A stretch of DNA of 17,761 bases from an uncultured Brachyspira sp. (GTDB taxonomy: Bacteria; Spirochaetota; Brachyspiria; Brachyspirales; Brachyspiraceae): positions 1 to 17,761 of the forward strand of contig NZ_CAKVGN010000063.1 in NCBI RefSeq assembly GCF_934747485.1. The letters run 5' to 3'. Under the pieces are notes generated by a model. That model worked only from the letters and a program-made list of their open reading frames with translations. It searched no databases and was not told where the DNA came from. Below, one piece after another: positions 1 to 7,377 of this stretch. A program made the position numbers and the translations under genes. Position 1 is the first letter of the stretch. Every line of letters begins with the position of its first letter.

Positions 1-13
1 TTTAGTTAATTAA

Positions 14-75
14 ATTATAAGGAATACCTGCTTTTTTTAAACTAAAAAACGTGCAATATGTATGGCTCCTAAACA
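14..75 (-). repeat. Left copy of 62-bp terminal inverted repeat
   Basis: This stretch is the reverse complement of 17689-17750, with 58 of 62 bases matching and no gap. Matched blocks include ATAAGGAATACCT, AAAAAACGTGCAATAT and ATGGCTCCTAAACA. Read on the minus strand, each copy runs outward from the window and ends in TATAAT, so it could carry an outward-facing -10 element, although no good -35 sits 16-18 bases before it. The element has no coding potential that I can see. It is probably one copy of a dispersed non-coding repeat; what the repeat does is unknown to me. Confidence 0.85.
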
Positions 76-95
76 TCATAAATATTTATATGCTA

Positions 96-124
96 TTGAT
101 TTTTATTTTATTATAATATATAGT
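96..124 (+). promoter_or_regulatory. Putative sigma-70 promoter of alkaline phosphatase gene
   Basis: TTGATT (96-101) is followed after 17 bases by TATAGT (119-124). Predicted transcription start is near 131, which gives a leader of about 50 bases before the ATG at 182. In such AT-rich DNA chance matches are common, so this is tentative. Its position supports placing the start codon at 182 rather than at 62. Confidence 0.4.
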
Positions 125-181
125 ATGTGCGTAAAATTTGATATCAGATTTTTACCAAATTATAAAGATTGGAGAAAATCT

Positions 182-1771
182 ATGATTCAATTATTACCTA
201 TTCTTCTTTTATCCGCATTTTTTATCGGATGCGGTCAGCAGCCTTACACTAATTCACAAAACACCACAAAAGCTAAAAACGTTATACTTTTAATTGCAGA
301 CGGACAAAGCTCTGATGTAATCACATACTCAAGATGGTTTAACGGCGGAGATTCATTAGCAATAGATGAGATGTTAAGCGGAGCAGTGAGAACACATAAT
401 GCTGATTCTCCTATAGCAGATTCAGCCCCAGCAGGTACAGCTTTAGCTACAGGCTATAAATCATCTTATCAGCAGTTTATAGGTGTATTTCCAGATGAAG
501 CTATACTTCCTAATTCATCAATACCTACTGAAGCAAGAGCCCCTATAGCAAATGTTTTGGAGGCAGCTCAGCTTCTTGGTAAATCTACAGGAGTAATTTC
601 TACTTCAGAAATTATGCATGCCACTCCTGCAGCTTTTTCTGCTCATGACATCACCAGAAAAGATTATGATGATTTAAGCGAACAGCAAGTGTTTCAAGAT
701 ATAGATGTTATATTAGGAGGAGGGTATAAGTTTTTCACTAAAGAATATAGAAAAGACGGAAAAGATTTAATATCAGAAATGACTAATTTAGGATATTCTA
801 TAATTAGAACTTCAGATGAATTAGATTCTTTTAGAGGTGATAAAGTTGTAGGACTTTTTGCTGATGCAGATTTGGCTTATGAAATAGACAGAGAAGAAAC
901 AACTCAGCCTTCATTAGCTCAAATGACTTCAAAGGCAATAGATATACTTTCTAAAAATGATAAAGGTTTCTTCTTGATTGTGGAGGCTTCAAAAGTGGAC
1001 TGGGCAGCTCATGCTAATGACCTTGTGGGATTAGCATCTGATACTTTGGCTTATGTTGATGCTGTAAAGGCGGCATTAGATTTTGCTAAAAAAGATAATA
1101 ATACTATGGTTATAGCGGTAACTGACCATGGAAACAGCGGTTTTACTATGGGTAATTATGATACTTCTTCAGATTATCACAAAAGAAAATTAGAAAGTTT
1201 TATAGAGCCTGTGAAAAAAGCTTCACGTTCTGCTGAGTATGTGGCAAGAAAAATAGAAGCTGGTGAAGATATAAGAACTGCTATGCAAAAATATTATGCT
1301 ATAGATGATATGACAGAAGAAGAGGTTAATTCTCTTAGAGGAAAAACAGGAGATGATTTACATTATGCTATAGGACCAATATTAGCAAAAAGAGCTTATT
1401 TAGGTTTCAGTACACATGGTCATACTGGAGAAGATGTTCCTCTATATACATATTTGCCAAATAATAAAAGAATTGTAGGACTTATAGATAACACAGATAT
1501 AGCTAAAAATATTGCTTTTGCTATGGGAATAAATTTAGATGAAGCTACAAAAAAATTGTTTATGAGTGAAGATGAATTAAAGAAGGCAGGTGTAGAATTA
1601 ACATCAGACGGTAATATTCTTACTATGCATATTGGTGATAAAACTGCTCAAATAATGAAAAATAGAAATATAATAATTGTAGATGGAGAGAAAAAAACTT
1701 TAGATGGTGTTGTGGTTTACAATGAATCTAAATGGTATTTTCCTTCTCAGGTCTTAGACATATTGAAATAA
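182..1771 (+). CDS. phoA: Alkaline phosphatase, lipoprotein form
   Basis: Alkaline phosphatase family metalloenzyme, hydrolysing phosphomonoesters outside the cytoplasm. I start it at ATG 182 (529 aa): GGAG lies about 8 bases upstream, and the N-terminus is then a signal peptide ending FFIGC, a lipobox with Cys17 as lipid anchor. An upstream in-frame ATG at 62 would put codons into the inverted repeat and hide the signal peptide. Family motifs are in order: metal Asp40 in LIADGQS, the nucleophile Ser81 in ADSAPAGTA, HATPAA with His146, EASKVDWAAHAND with Glu268, Asp273 and His277, TDHG with Asp315-His316, and HGHTGEDVP with His414. All the key residues I can check are present, so it should be active. 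The C-terminal 120 or so residues past HTGEDVP are less typical. A hairpin terminator follows directly, so it is probably monocistronic. No Pho-box-like operator was recognised. Confidence 0.9.
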   Translation: MIQLLPILLLSAFFIGCGQQPYTNSQNTTKAKNVILLIADGQSSDVITYSRWFNGGDSLAIDEMLSGAVRTHNADSPIADSAPAGTALATGYKSSYQQFIGVFPDEAILPNSSIPTEARAPIANVLEAAQLLGKSTGVISTSEIMHATPAAFSAHDITRKDYDDLSEQQVFQDIDVILGGGYKFFTKEYRKDGKDLISEMTNLGYSIIRTSDELDSFRGDKVVGLFADADLAYEIDREETTQPSLAQMTSKAIDILSKNDKGFFLIVEASKVDWAAHANDLVGLASDTLAYVDAVKAALDFAKKDNNTMVIAVTDHGNSGFTMGNYDTSSDYHKRKLESFIEPVKKASRSAEYVARKIEAGEDIRTAMQKYYAIDDMTEEEVNSLRGKTGDDLHYAIGPILAKRAYLGFSTHGHTGEDVPLYTYLPNNKRIVGLIDNTDIAKNIAFAMGINLDEATKKLFMSEDELKKAGVELTSDGNILTMHIGDKTAQIMKNRNIIIVDGEKKTLDGVVVYNESKWYFPSQVLDILK

Positions 1772-1900
1772 ATATTATTTAAGGTTTTATAGAGCGTAGG
1801 TGTTTTTTAATGCTTACGCTTTTTTATTTGCAAAATTTTAATAATATAAAAAAGTTTTTTGTAATATAAATATTATTCAACATCAAATAAATTAAAAAAA
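1725..1900 (+). repeat. Direct repeat, copy 1: phosphatase tail, terminator and flank
   Basis: About 175 bp comprising the last 15 codons of the phosphatase gene, its terminator and about 75 bases of downstream flank. It aligns with 3146-3320 at roughly 90 percent identity by eye with very few indels. The core around the terminator (1771-1825 against 3191-3244) appears identical. The two copies are in the same orientation and bracket two lipoprotein genes. Confidence 0.85.
1793..1826 (+). terminator. Rho-independent terminator of phosphatase gene
   Basis: Stem AGCGTA (1793-1798) pairs with TACGCT (1815-1820), and G-T and G-C pairs extend it inward. A run of T follows immediately. It lies 21 bases after the phosphatase stop codon. 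Confidence 0.8.
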
Positions 1901-2003
1901 TATAATAATTCTGTTTTAAATTATGATATTCCTTTTGTTTACTTAAAAAATTAAGAAATACTTAATTCAATATTTCTGGCTTATACACATAATGCTAAAT
2001 AAT

Positions 2004-2032
2004 TTGTAATAAAAAAATATTTATGCTAAAAT
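2004..2032 (+). promoter_or_regulatory. Putative promoter of Bor-like lipoprotein gene
   Basis: TTGTAA (2004-2009) is followed after 17 bases by TAAAAT (2027-2032). Predicted start near 2039 gives a short leader before the ATG at 2065. The rest of 1827-2003 is AT-rich sequence in which I see nothing beyond the direct-repeat flank. Confidence 0.4.
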
Positions 2033-2064
2033 TGAGCCTACTATATAAATAAAAAGGATAAAAA

Positions 2065-2352
2065 ATGAAAAAGTTTATTGTTATGATGTTTGTTGTGGCA
2101 TTGTTTGCAACTTCTTGTTTATCGCATAGGCATATAGTTGGTAATGGACCTCAAACTGGTGTGAAGATAGAAAGAAAGCAGTGGTATGCTTTATGGGGAT
2201 TAGTTCCTGTTGGTTCTATAGATACTAAAGAATTAGCAGGCGGTGCAAAGGATTATGAGATATATACTAGATGCAATGCTGGAGACTTTTTCTTAAATAT
2301 TTTAACAAGTATTGTTACTTTCCAAAGCAGAACAGTAACCGTTACTAAATAA
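2065..2352 (+). CDS. Small Bor-like lipoprotein
   Basis: 95-residue predicted lipoprotein. Residues 1-17 form a signal peptide with lipobox ATSC, so Cys18 would be lipidated. AAGGA lies about 7 bases before the ATG. The mature part has a pattern reminiscent of the Bor/Iss family of small outer-membrane lipoproteins: a central aromatic-hydrophobic strand (LWGLVPVGSID), a K-E-L-A-GGA turn, a single Cys70, a hydrophobic stretch (FFLNILTSIVTF) and a final beta strand. In Bor and Iss the family is linked to serum survival, but that role cannot be carried over on this similarity alone. It lies between two copies of the phosphatase-tail repeat and is followed 67 bases later by another lipoprotein gene, with no clear terminator between, so the two may be co-transcribed. 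Lipoprotein call firm, Bor assignment moderate. Confidence 0.75.
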   Translation: MKKFIVMMFVVALFATSCLSHRHIVGNGPQTGVKIERKQWYALWGLVPVGSIDTKELAGGAKDYEIYTRCNAGDFFLNILTSIVTFQSRTVTVTK

Positions 2353-2422
2353 AATTTAATTATTTATATATTTATGTATTATTATAAAAATTATGATACT
2401 ACATTAAGTTAGGTAAGTATTG

Positions 2423-3040
2423 ATGAAAAGAAATATTTTTTATTTATTATTAATTTTTTTATTATTAAGCTGCAATAAAAAAGAGAATATAAATAATGTT
2501 TCTAATAATGATGCTTCAAATTATGCAGATTTATTTTCCAACAAAGAAATTAATTTTAAAAAATTAGACTTAGGACATGATATTTCTACTAATGAAAGAT
2601 ATTTTATTACAAATGCTTATATAAGTTTTATTCCTCCAATAGACTCTATTAAATTAACAGATGAAGAGAGAGATGATATAATTTCTAAAACAGGTTATGG
2701 AAAAGGTTACTTTGATGTTGATAGTATGTTTATAGACGAGAAAATAAAAATAACATGTTTGGCGGGATATACTAAAAAAGAGGGTGATAATCTTAATTCT
2801 TTAATTAGTTTTATAAGAAAGATGAATAATGGAAATAATTTTACAGAAGAATATTATACTATTAATGGAATAAAAAATATTCAGTTTAAAATTAATATGG
2901 ATAATGCTACTAGCATACTTTATACAATCTTTGAATCTAATAATGGCTATTATTTTATATTAAATTATACGTTTCCTGTTTATTATTTGGAAGATTCTTT
3001 AATGAGGATAGCAAATTCTTTAAATAGTGTTAAATTTTAA
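2423..3040 (+). CDS. Hypothetical lipoprotein
   Basis: Unrecognised predicted lipoprotein of 205 residues, or 206 if the adjacent in-frame ATG at 2420 is used. AGGTAAG at 2411-2417 suits the second ATG better. The N-terminus is a short signal peptide, KRNIFYLLLIFLLL, with lipobox LLSC and Cys17 as lipid anchor. A low-complexity Asn/Ser linker follows, then a folded domain rich in alternating hydrophobic and charged residues, with no motif that I can name. The mid-region (about 60-140) has beta-strand-like segments around FITNAYISFIPPID and KITCLAGYTKKEG; the C-terminal half reads as more beta strands (YYFILNYTFPVYYL). It probably sits in the periplasm or the outer membrane. It shares the repeat-bounded island with the Bor-like gene. 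The next terminator downstream is the one at 3213-3244. Confidence 0.75.
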   Translation: MKRNIFYLLLIFLLLSCNKKENINNVSNNDASNYADLFSNKEINFKKLDLGHDISTNERYFITNAYISFIPPIDSIKLTDEERDDIISKTGYGKGYFDVDSMFIDEKIKITCLAGYTKKEGDNLNSLISFIRKMNNGNNFTEEYYTINGIKNIQFKINMDNATSILYTIFESNNGYYFILNYTFPVYYLEDSLMRIANSLNSVKF

Positions 3041-3117
3041 GAGTTATCTTTTTATGAAATTAAAATTTTTTTTATATTTTTATTTCTTTTATATCTTTGT
3101 ATTCATAATATAATAAA

Positions 3118-3192
3118 GTTATAGTTTATAATACAAACTAAGTAAAATCTAAATACTATTTTCTTTCTCAGGTTTTATATATATTAAAATAA
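3118..3192 (+). pseudogene. Decayed remnant of an alkaline phosphatase C-terminus
   Basis: In frame, this reads VIVYN, then three codons including a stop at 3139-3141, then KSKYYFLSQVLYILK and TAA at 3190-3192. The intact phosphatase ends VVVYN-ESKWYFPSQVLDILK. The remnant carries a 12-base in-frame insertion and an internal stop, and no further homology is visible upstream of about 3118. It is therefore the last 20 or so codons of a second phosphatase copy, or of a partial duplication, left attached to a duplicated terminator. Not expected to be translated. Confidence 0.7.
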
Positions 3193-3320
3193 TATTATTT
3201 AAGGTTTTATAGAGCGTAGGTGTTTTTTAATGCTTACGCTTTTTATTTGCAAAATTTTAATAATATAAAAAAGTTTTTTGTAATATGTATATGATTCAAA
3301 ATCAAATAAAGTAAAAAAAA
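3146..3320 (+). repeat. Direct repeat, copy 2: phosphatase tail, terminator and flank
   Basis: Partner of 1725-1900 in the same orientation. Differences are scattered substitutions plus one or two single-base gaps, for example one A fewer just after the stop codon. The region 3041-3409 holds this repeat, the phosphatase remnant and AT-rich sequence; no other gene is visible there. Confidence 0.85.
3213..3244 (+). terminator. Duplicate rho-independent terminator
   Basis: Same hairpin as at 1793-1826: AGCGTA (3213-3218) pairs with TACGCT (3235-3240), followed by T residues. It came with the phosphatase-tail duplication and would now end transcription from the lipoprotein gene pair. Confidence 0.75.
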
Positions 3321-3409
3321 TTGAAATATTAATTTTTTTTAATACTTCAAGTGTAAAATAATTATTATATATTATTATTTGCATATAATATATAAAAGGA
3401 GTATATAGT

Positions 3410-3538
3410 ATGAGTAAAAAATCAAATCATAATGCAGATATTTCAAATGCCAATAAGGGTACATCTGGAACAAATATTACATATGATAAAAATCAAGGTA
3501 ATAGAGGAAAACAGTTGAACCCTAATCAGAAGAAATAA
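3410..3538 (+). CDS. Small basic, asparagine-rich protein (42 aa)
   Basis: A 42-codon gene, easily missed by length cutoffs. AAAGGAG (3396-3402) lies 7 bases before the ATG. The product is hydrophilic and polar throughout, rich in Asn, Lys, Gly and Gln, with no signal peptide or membrane segment. It opens MSKKSNHNADISNANKGTSG, continues through TYDKNQGNRGK and ends QLNPNQKK. I have an impression of similar short proteins with an NKGTSGTN...YDKNQGNRGKQLNPNQ pattern in unrelated bacteria, but I cannot name a family. A conserved motif-dense sequence with a good ribosome-binding site and a following hairpin makes a real gene likely. It is probably cytoplasmic and largely unstructured; function unknown. 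Confidence 0.7.
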   Translation: MSKKSNHNADISNANKGTSGTNITYDKNQGNRGKQLNPNQKK

Positions 3539-3561
3539 AATAAATAATTTTTTTCTGCGAG

Positions 3562-3593
3562 ATGCCCTCAATTTTTTATTAAATTGTGGGCAT
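3562..3593 (+). terminator. Hairpin between convergent genes, possible terminator
   Basis: ATGCCC-T-CAATTT (3562-3574) pairs with AAATTG-T-GGGCAT (3581-3593) around a six-base loop, a 12-bp stem with one T-T mismatch. It follows the 42-codon gene by 23 bases and lies just past the end of the minus-strand transporter gene. The T-run after it on the plus strand is weak (TAAATAATTTTTC), so termination is likely but not certain. Confidence 0.55.
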
Positions 3594-3608
3594 TAAATAA
3601 TTTTTCAT

Positions 3609-4919
3609 TTATATTTCATTATTTTTTAGTTTTTTCATTATTACGGTAAAATAAATTATATATATTATAACAGTTGATATTAATATAGCCAAACCAAATC
3701 TCAATGTTATATTTAATAATGTTATTTCATAGGCACCTTTTAAATATAAAATAAAGTATGGAATGTTAAAGAAAGTATTAACTAAGAAAGATTGTAACAG
3801 CATATATTTTATTTGACCTATTGCATATAATAAACTTGAAATTATAGTGTAGTATGCATAACATATATAAAAAGGGAAAAGTATCATAACCAAGTTCATA
3901 ACCGATTCAAGATTTTGAGCATTCATTATATATTTCATAAAATATTTATAAGTTGGTATTAAAGCTATCCATATTATCACAAATATAGTTGTTAATAATA
4001 CATAAGGCTTTAAGCTTCTATTATGTTTTTTTGATAAGTCAGTTTTTATAAGCGTGCCTATTTGATTGATTGGTATTAATAGCCAAGCCCAGTAAAAAGA
4101 ATTAGCAATCCAATAGTTTCCCTGTTCTCCTACAATATTTATCATTCTCACAAGCACTATACTATAAATTAAGTTTCTATAAAAAGATTCAAGTCCGGAT
4201 ACTACATTTAGAGAAGTAATTTTTTTATTCCATAGAAAAGTTAATTTTGTTTTAGAGAAAATATTGTATCCGCATTTATTCAATAAAAATACAGCAATTA
4301 TAACTGATATTAAGTTAGATATTATGTTATTGTATGCTATACCATTAACTCCTAAGTTTAATGATATACTGTATTGAGAGACAAATAATATATCAAGAAT
4401 AATAGTTAGAAACATTTTTATTGTTGTAATTGCAAATATTGATTTATAATTTTCTAAAGAAGTGTGTGCTATAATCATCAAATGAAATAGCACTATAGAA
4501 ATGTTGGCAAAAGATTCTAATTTTATATATGTTGTTGTTTGAGCATATAAATCTGCTTGCTGTTTCATTGCAGTAACAAGATTTCCTGCAAATATATTTA
4601 TAATTAGAGCCATTATAATATATATAAAAGTTATTATTATAATAGAGCTTCTTAATTTATTTATAAAAATTTCTTTATGATTATTAATATCATCATCTTT
4701 TATATTACCAAGAAAGAAAAATAGAGGGGCTATTATTGCTTCTTCAAAGACTTCGTATATAATTCCAAGCCACATTTGCTGTGATGCTATATTTATACCG
4801 CTTGCATTGGGGTAGCTGTCTAACAGATATATTCTAAAAGTTGAATAAATAGAAGGTATTAAAGCTTGTATGATTAGAACTATAAACAATTTAAAATTAA
4901 TTTTTCTAAGTAAATTCAT
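3609..4919 (-). CDS. MATE-family membrane transporter (MOP superfamily)
   Basis: 436-residue integral membrane protein with about 12 hydrophobic segments by eye, close to the usual length of MATE drug/sodium or proton antiporters. Features that fit are an early amphipathic helix running into the first transmembrane segment, a conserved-looking acidic pair before a proline in segment 2 (EVFEEAIIAPLFFFLG, about 56-71), two roughly similar six-helix halves, and a charged loop near the centre (about 215-240) between them. The halves do not show every canonical MATE residue, so a polysaccharide-flippase-like MOP member is possible. It would export organic cations or metabolites across the inner membrane; the substrate cannot be read from sequence. 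GGAG lies about 12 bases before the ATG, a long spacing. It is transcribed alone on minus, divergently from the EF-G-like gene, with its own strong-looking promoter. Confidence 0.75.
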   Translation of the reverse strand: MNLLRKINFKLFIVLIIQALIPSIYSTFRIYLLDSYPNASGINIASQQMWLGIIYEVFEEAIIAPLFFFLGNIKDDDINNHKEIFINKLRSSIIIITFIYIIMALIINIFAGNLVTAMKQQADLYAQTTTYIKLESFANISIVLFHLMIIAHTSLENYKSIFAITTIKMFLTIILDILFVSQYSISLNLGVNGIAYNNIISNLISVIIAVFLLNKCGYNIFSKTKLTFLWNKKITSLNVVSGLESFYRNLIYSIVLVRMINIVGEQGNYWIANSFYWAWLLIPINQIGTLIKTDLSKKHNRSLKPYVLLTTIFVIIWIALIPTYKYFMKYIMNAQNLESVMNLVMILFPFYICYAYYTIISSLLYAIGQIKYMLLQSFLVNTFFNIPYFILYLKGAYEITLLNITLRFGLAILISTVIIYIIYFTVIMKKLKNNEI

Positions 4920-4945
4920 AAATATTTAAGTCTCCGCACTCAAAA

Positions 4946-4959
4946 ATGATACATATCAT
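4946..4959. promoter_or_regulatory. Dyad over -10/+1 of the MATE promoter, possible operator
   Basis: ATGATA-CA-TATCAT is a perfect six-base dyad around a two-base centre. It overlaps the -10 hexamer and the predicted start point of the MATE gene promoter, where a bound repressor would block initiation. No regulator gene is adjacent. In AT-rich DNA a 12-base dyad could be chance. Confidence 0.3.
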
Positions 4960-4983
4960 ACGTTAATATAAACATTTTATCAA
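4955..4983 (-). promoter_or_regulatory. Sigma-70-type promoter of the MATE gene
   Basis: On the minus strand, TTGATA (4983-4978) is followed by a 17-base spacer and TATGAT (4960-4955). Predicted transcription start is near 4948, giving a leader of about 29 bases. Both hexamers are close to consensus and correctly spaced. Confidence 0.55.
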
Positions 4984-5054
4984 TAAAATTTTAGAATATA
5001 ATTGTTGTTTTATAAATAAATATTCATTTTTGTATTAAAAAAGAATAATAGAAT

Positions 5055-5083
5055 TTGATTTTTGATATTTTTTTTACTATACT
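5055..5083 (+). promoter_or_regulatory. Sigma-70-type promoter of the EF-G-like gene
   Basis: TTGATT (5055-5060) is followed by a 17-base spacer and TATACT (5078-5083). Predicted start near 5090 leaves a leader of about 115 bases before the ATG at 5206. No riboswitch or attenuator that I recognise is visible in the leader. Confidence 0.5.
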
Positions 5084-5205
5084 TGAGTTAACATGCAGTA
5101 TTTAGCTTTCTATGAACCTGCTTATCTTCTAAGCAATCACAAGTCAATAGAAAATCATAAAAACATTAATAATAAAAATAACCGCCATCATAAGGAGGAA
5201 TGTTT

Positions 5206-7296
5206 ATGGGAAAAATTTATAACCCAGAAAGTATTCGTAATGTAGCCCTATTAGGGCATGTTGGAAGTGGTAAAACTTCTTTAAATGAAGCACTTCTTTT
5301 TAGGGCCAAGTGTATTGACAAAAAAGGAGAAGTGGCAAGAGGTACTACAGTAAGCGATTATACAGACGAAGAAATTAAGCAGAAAATGTCGATTCGTACT
5401 TCTATAAGTTTTATAGAGTGGAAAGACCATAAGATTAATTTGCTGGATATTCCTGGTTCGGGTGATTTTAGCGGCGATATTAACCCAGCTTTAAGAGTTG
5501 CAGAATCATGCATTGTTGTAATAGATGCTGAGTTTGGCATACAAATAGAAACCGAAAAGCATTGGCAGATGGCTAATAATTTCAAAAGACCAAGAATTGT
5601 ATTTATTAATAAAATTGATAAAGACATGGTTGATCATAAGACTTTATTAGAAAAGATAGAAAATAACTTCAAAGAGCCTCCTGTAGTGCCTATACAAATA
5701 CCTATGGGTAATGGTAAAGATTTCAAAGGTATTATAGATGTTATTTATCATAAGGCTTTCTTTAGAGATGAAGAGGGTAAAATAATAGAAGCAGAGATAC
5801 CAGAAGAGTATTATGATGAATATAGGGCTACAAGAGACAGATTAAAAGAACTTGTATGTGAAGTAGATGACAGTTTAACAGAAAAGTTCTTAGATGGCGG
5901 TAAGTTTACCGATGAAGAATATATAGAAGCTTTAACAAAATCTATTCTTCAATATAAGGTAGTGCCTATTCTTTTTGGTACATCTATTAGAGATATAGGA
6001 ATGGGTGCTGTACTTGATACTATAATAAGATATATGCCTTCGCCTTCTTATGTACCTGTTACAGACGGTACGGACCTTTTAACTAATGAAGCAGCTACAA
6101 GGTCTATATTAGGCGACAATAATCCATTTGCAGCTTTTGTATTTAAAACTACAATAGACCAATATGCAGGACGTATTTCTTTCTTTAAAGTTCGTTCTGG
6201 AAGCATAAAAAGCGGAGATGAAATATATAATTCTAGAACAGGCAAAAAAGAAAAAGTTTCGCACATATATATAGCAAGAGGAAAAAAACAAATAGAGGCA
6301 GATACAATTACAGCAGGCGATATTGGAGTATTAGCAAAACTTTCTGATTGTAGAACAGGTGATACTATAAGCGTGCCTTCTTCACCTTTCCAATTCTTAG
6401 CTCTTAAAGTTCCTCAGCCAATATATTTTACAGCAATTAAAATACTTAAAAATGATGTAAAAGCATTAGAAGTATTAGACACTATTAGCCAAGAAGATTT
6501 AACATTCCACGTAGAGTTTGATAGCGAAACAAAAGAAACTATCATAAAAGCTATGGGAGATTTGCAAGTAAAATTGGCATTAGATAGAGTTATTGCCCTC
6601 ACAAAGGCAGAGATAGAACAAAGCGTTCCAAGAGTTGCATATATAGAGACAATAAGAAAACAAGCACAAGCACAATACAGACATAAAAAACAATCAGGCG
6701 GAAGCGGACAATTTGGAGAGGTTCATTTAGAGGTTTCACCACTCCCGCGTGACGGCGGTTATGAATTTGTAAATGATATATTTGGAGGTGCTATACCTAA
6801 GCAATATATACCCGGTGTAGAAAAGGGTATACAAGATGCTTTAGCACAAGGTCCATTAGGAAGATATCCTATGGTAGATGTTAAAGTGAGAGTTTATGAT
6901 GGTAAGTACCATGATGTGGATTCTAATGAATTATCATTTAGAATAGCTGCATCTATGGCTGCTAAAGAGGCTTTTAAAAATGCTTCGCCTGTGCTGCTTG
7001 AGCCTGTTATGAAGGTTACAGTTTATGTGCCTGAAGAGTTTACTGGTTCTATAATGAATGAGCTTACAGGTAAAAGAGGCAAAATTTTAGGAATGGAGGC
7101 TGCGTCAAACACTGTACAAATGATTAAGGCAGAAGTTCCGCTTTCAGAGATGCTTACTTATTCTATAGAAATGAAAGCTTCTACTTCCGGAAGGGGTACT
7201 TTTGAGATGGAGCATTCTCATTATCAAGAACTTACCGGTCCTTTGGCTGATAAGGTTATTGAAGAGCGTAAGGCTTTGCTTGGTAGTGCTGAATAA
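5206..7296 (+). CDS. EF-G-like translational GTPase
   Basis: Member of the elongation factor G superfamily, 696 aa, in the group often called EF-G-like or EF-G2 rather than the main translocase FusA. The start is ATG 5206: AAGGAGG (5192-5198) is 7 bases away, whereas the in-frame ATG at 5200 would be only one base from it. G1 is GHVGSGKTS (17-25), switch I carries RGTTVSDYTDEE (45-56), G3 is DIPGSGDF (81-88) and G4 is NKID (135-138). Domain II and III segments follow. Domain IV keeps the EF-G signatures KKQSGGSGQFGEV and DGKYHDVDSNELSF, and domain V closes the protein. G3 is unusual: EF-G normally has DTPGHVDF, and the catalytic His is Ser85 here. No sign that this is the main fusA, as no rpsL, rpsG or tuf is nearby. 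Probably a specialised or stress-related ribosomal GTPase; its precise role is not established by sequence. Confidence 0.85.
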   Translation: MGKIYNPESIRNVALLGHVGSGKTSLNEALLFRAKCIDKKGEVARGTTVSDYTDEEIKQKMSIRTSISFIEWKDHKINLLDIPGSGDFSGDINPALRVAESCIVVIDAEFGIQIETEKHWQMANNFKRPRIVFINKIDKDMVDHKTLLEKIENNFKEPPVVPIQIPMGNGKDFKGIIDVIYHKAFFRDEEGKIIEAEIPEEYYDEYRATRDRLKELVCEVDDSLTEKFLDGGKFTDEEYIEALTKSILQYKVVPILFGTSIRDIGMGAVLDTIIRYMPSPSYVPVTDGTDLLTNEAATRSILGDNNPFAAFVFKTTIDQYAGRISFFKVRSGSIKSGDEIYNSRTGKKEKVSHIYIARGKKQIEADTITAGDIGVLAKLSDCRTGDTISVPSSPFQFLALKVPQPIYFTAIKILKNDVKALEVLDTISQEDLTFHVEFDSETKETIIKAMGDLQVKLALDRVIALTKAEIEQSVPRVAYIETIRKQAQAQYRHKKQSGGSGQFGEVHLEVSPLPRDGGYEFVNDIFGGAIPKQYIPGVEKGIQDALAQGPLGRYPMVDVKVRVYDGKYHDVDSNELSFRIAASMAAKEAFKNASPVLLEPVMKVTVYVPEEFTGSIMNELTGKRGKILGMEAASNTVQMIKAEVPLSEMLTYSIEMKASTSGRGTFEMEHSHYQELTGPLADKVIEERKALLGSAE

Positions 7297-7322
7297 AGTT
7301 AAAAAATGTATATAAATATAAG

Positions 7323-7351
7323 TTGATATTTTTTATATACTATAATATAAT
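7323..7351 (+). promoter_or_regulatory. Sigma-70-type promoter of the EIIA/zinc-ribbon gene
   Basis: TTGATA (7323-7328) is followed by 17 bases and TATAAT (7346-7351). Predicted start near 7358 gives a leader of about 20 bases. It overlaps a weak AT-only hairpin (GTATATAA 7308-7315 with TTATATAC 7333-7340) after the EF-G-like gene that may slow readthrough but lacks a good T-run. Confidence 0.5.
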
Positions 7352-7377
7352 ATTTTAATAATAAATTAGGAGATTAT

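Noticed and set aside
62..181. In-frame upstream extension of the phosphatase gene by 40 codons from ATG 62
   Set aside because: It begins inside the inverted repeat, covers the putative promoter and would bury the signal peptide; ATG 182 has a ribosome-binding site and gives a lipoprotein.
3199..3384. Minus-strand ORF of 61 codons
   Set aside because: It covers the antisense of the duplicated terminator and AT-rich flank, is made mostly of Ile, Tyr, Lys and Phe, and has no ribosome-binding site.
5358..6602. Antisense ORFs inside the EF-G-like gene
   Set aside because: Shadows of a clearly conserved sense gene.
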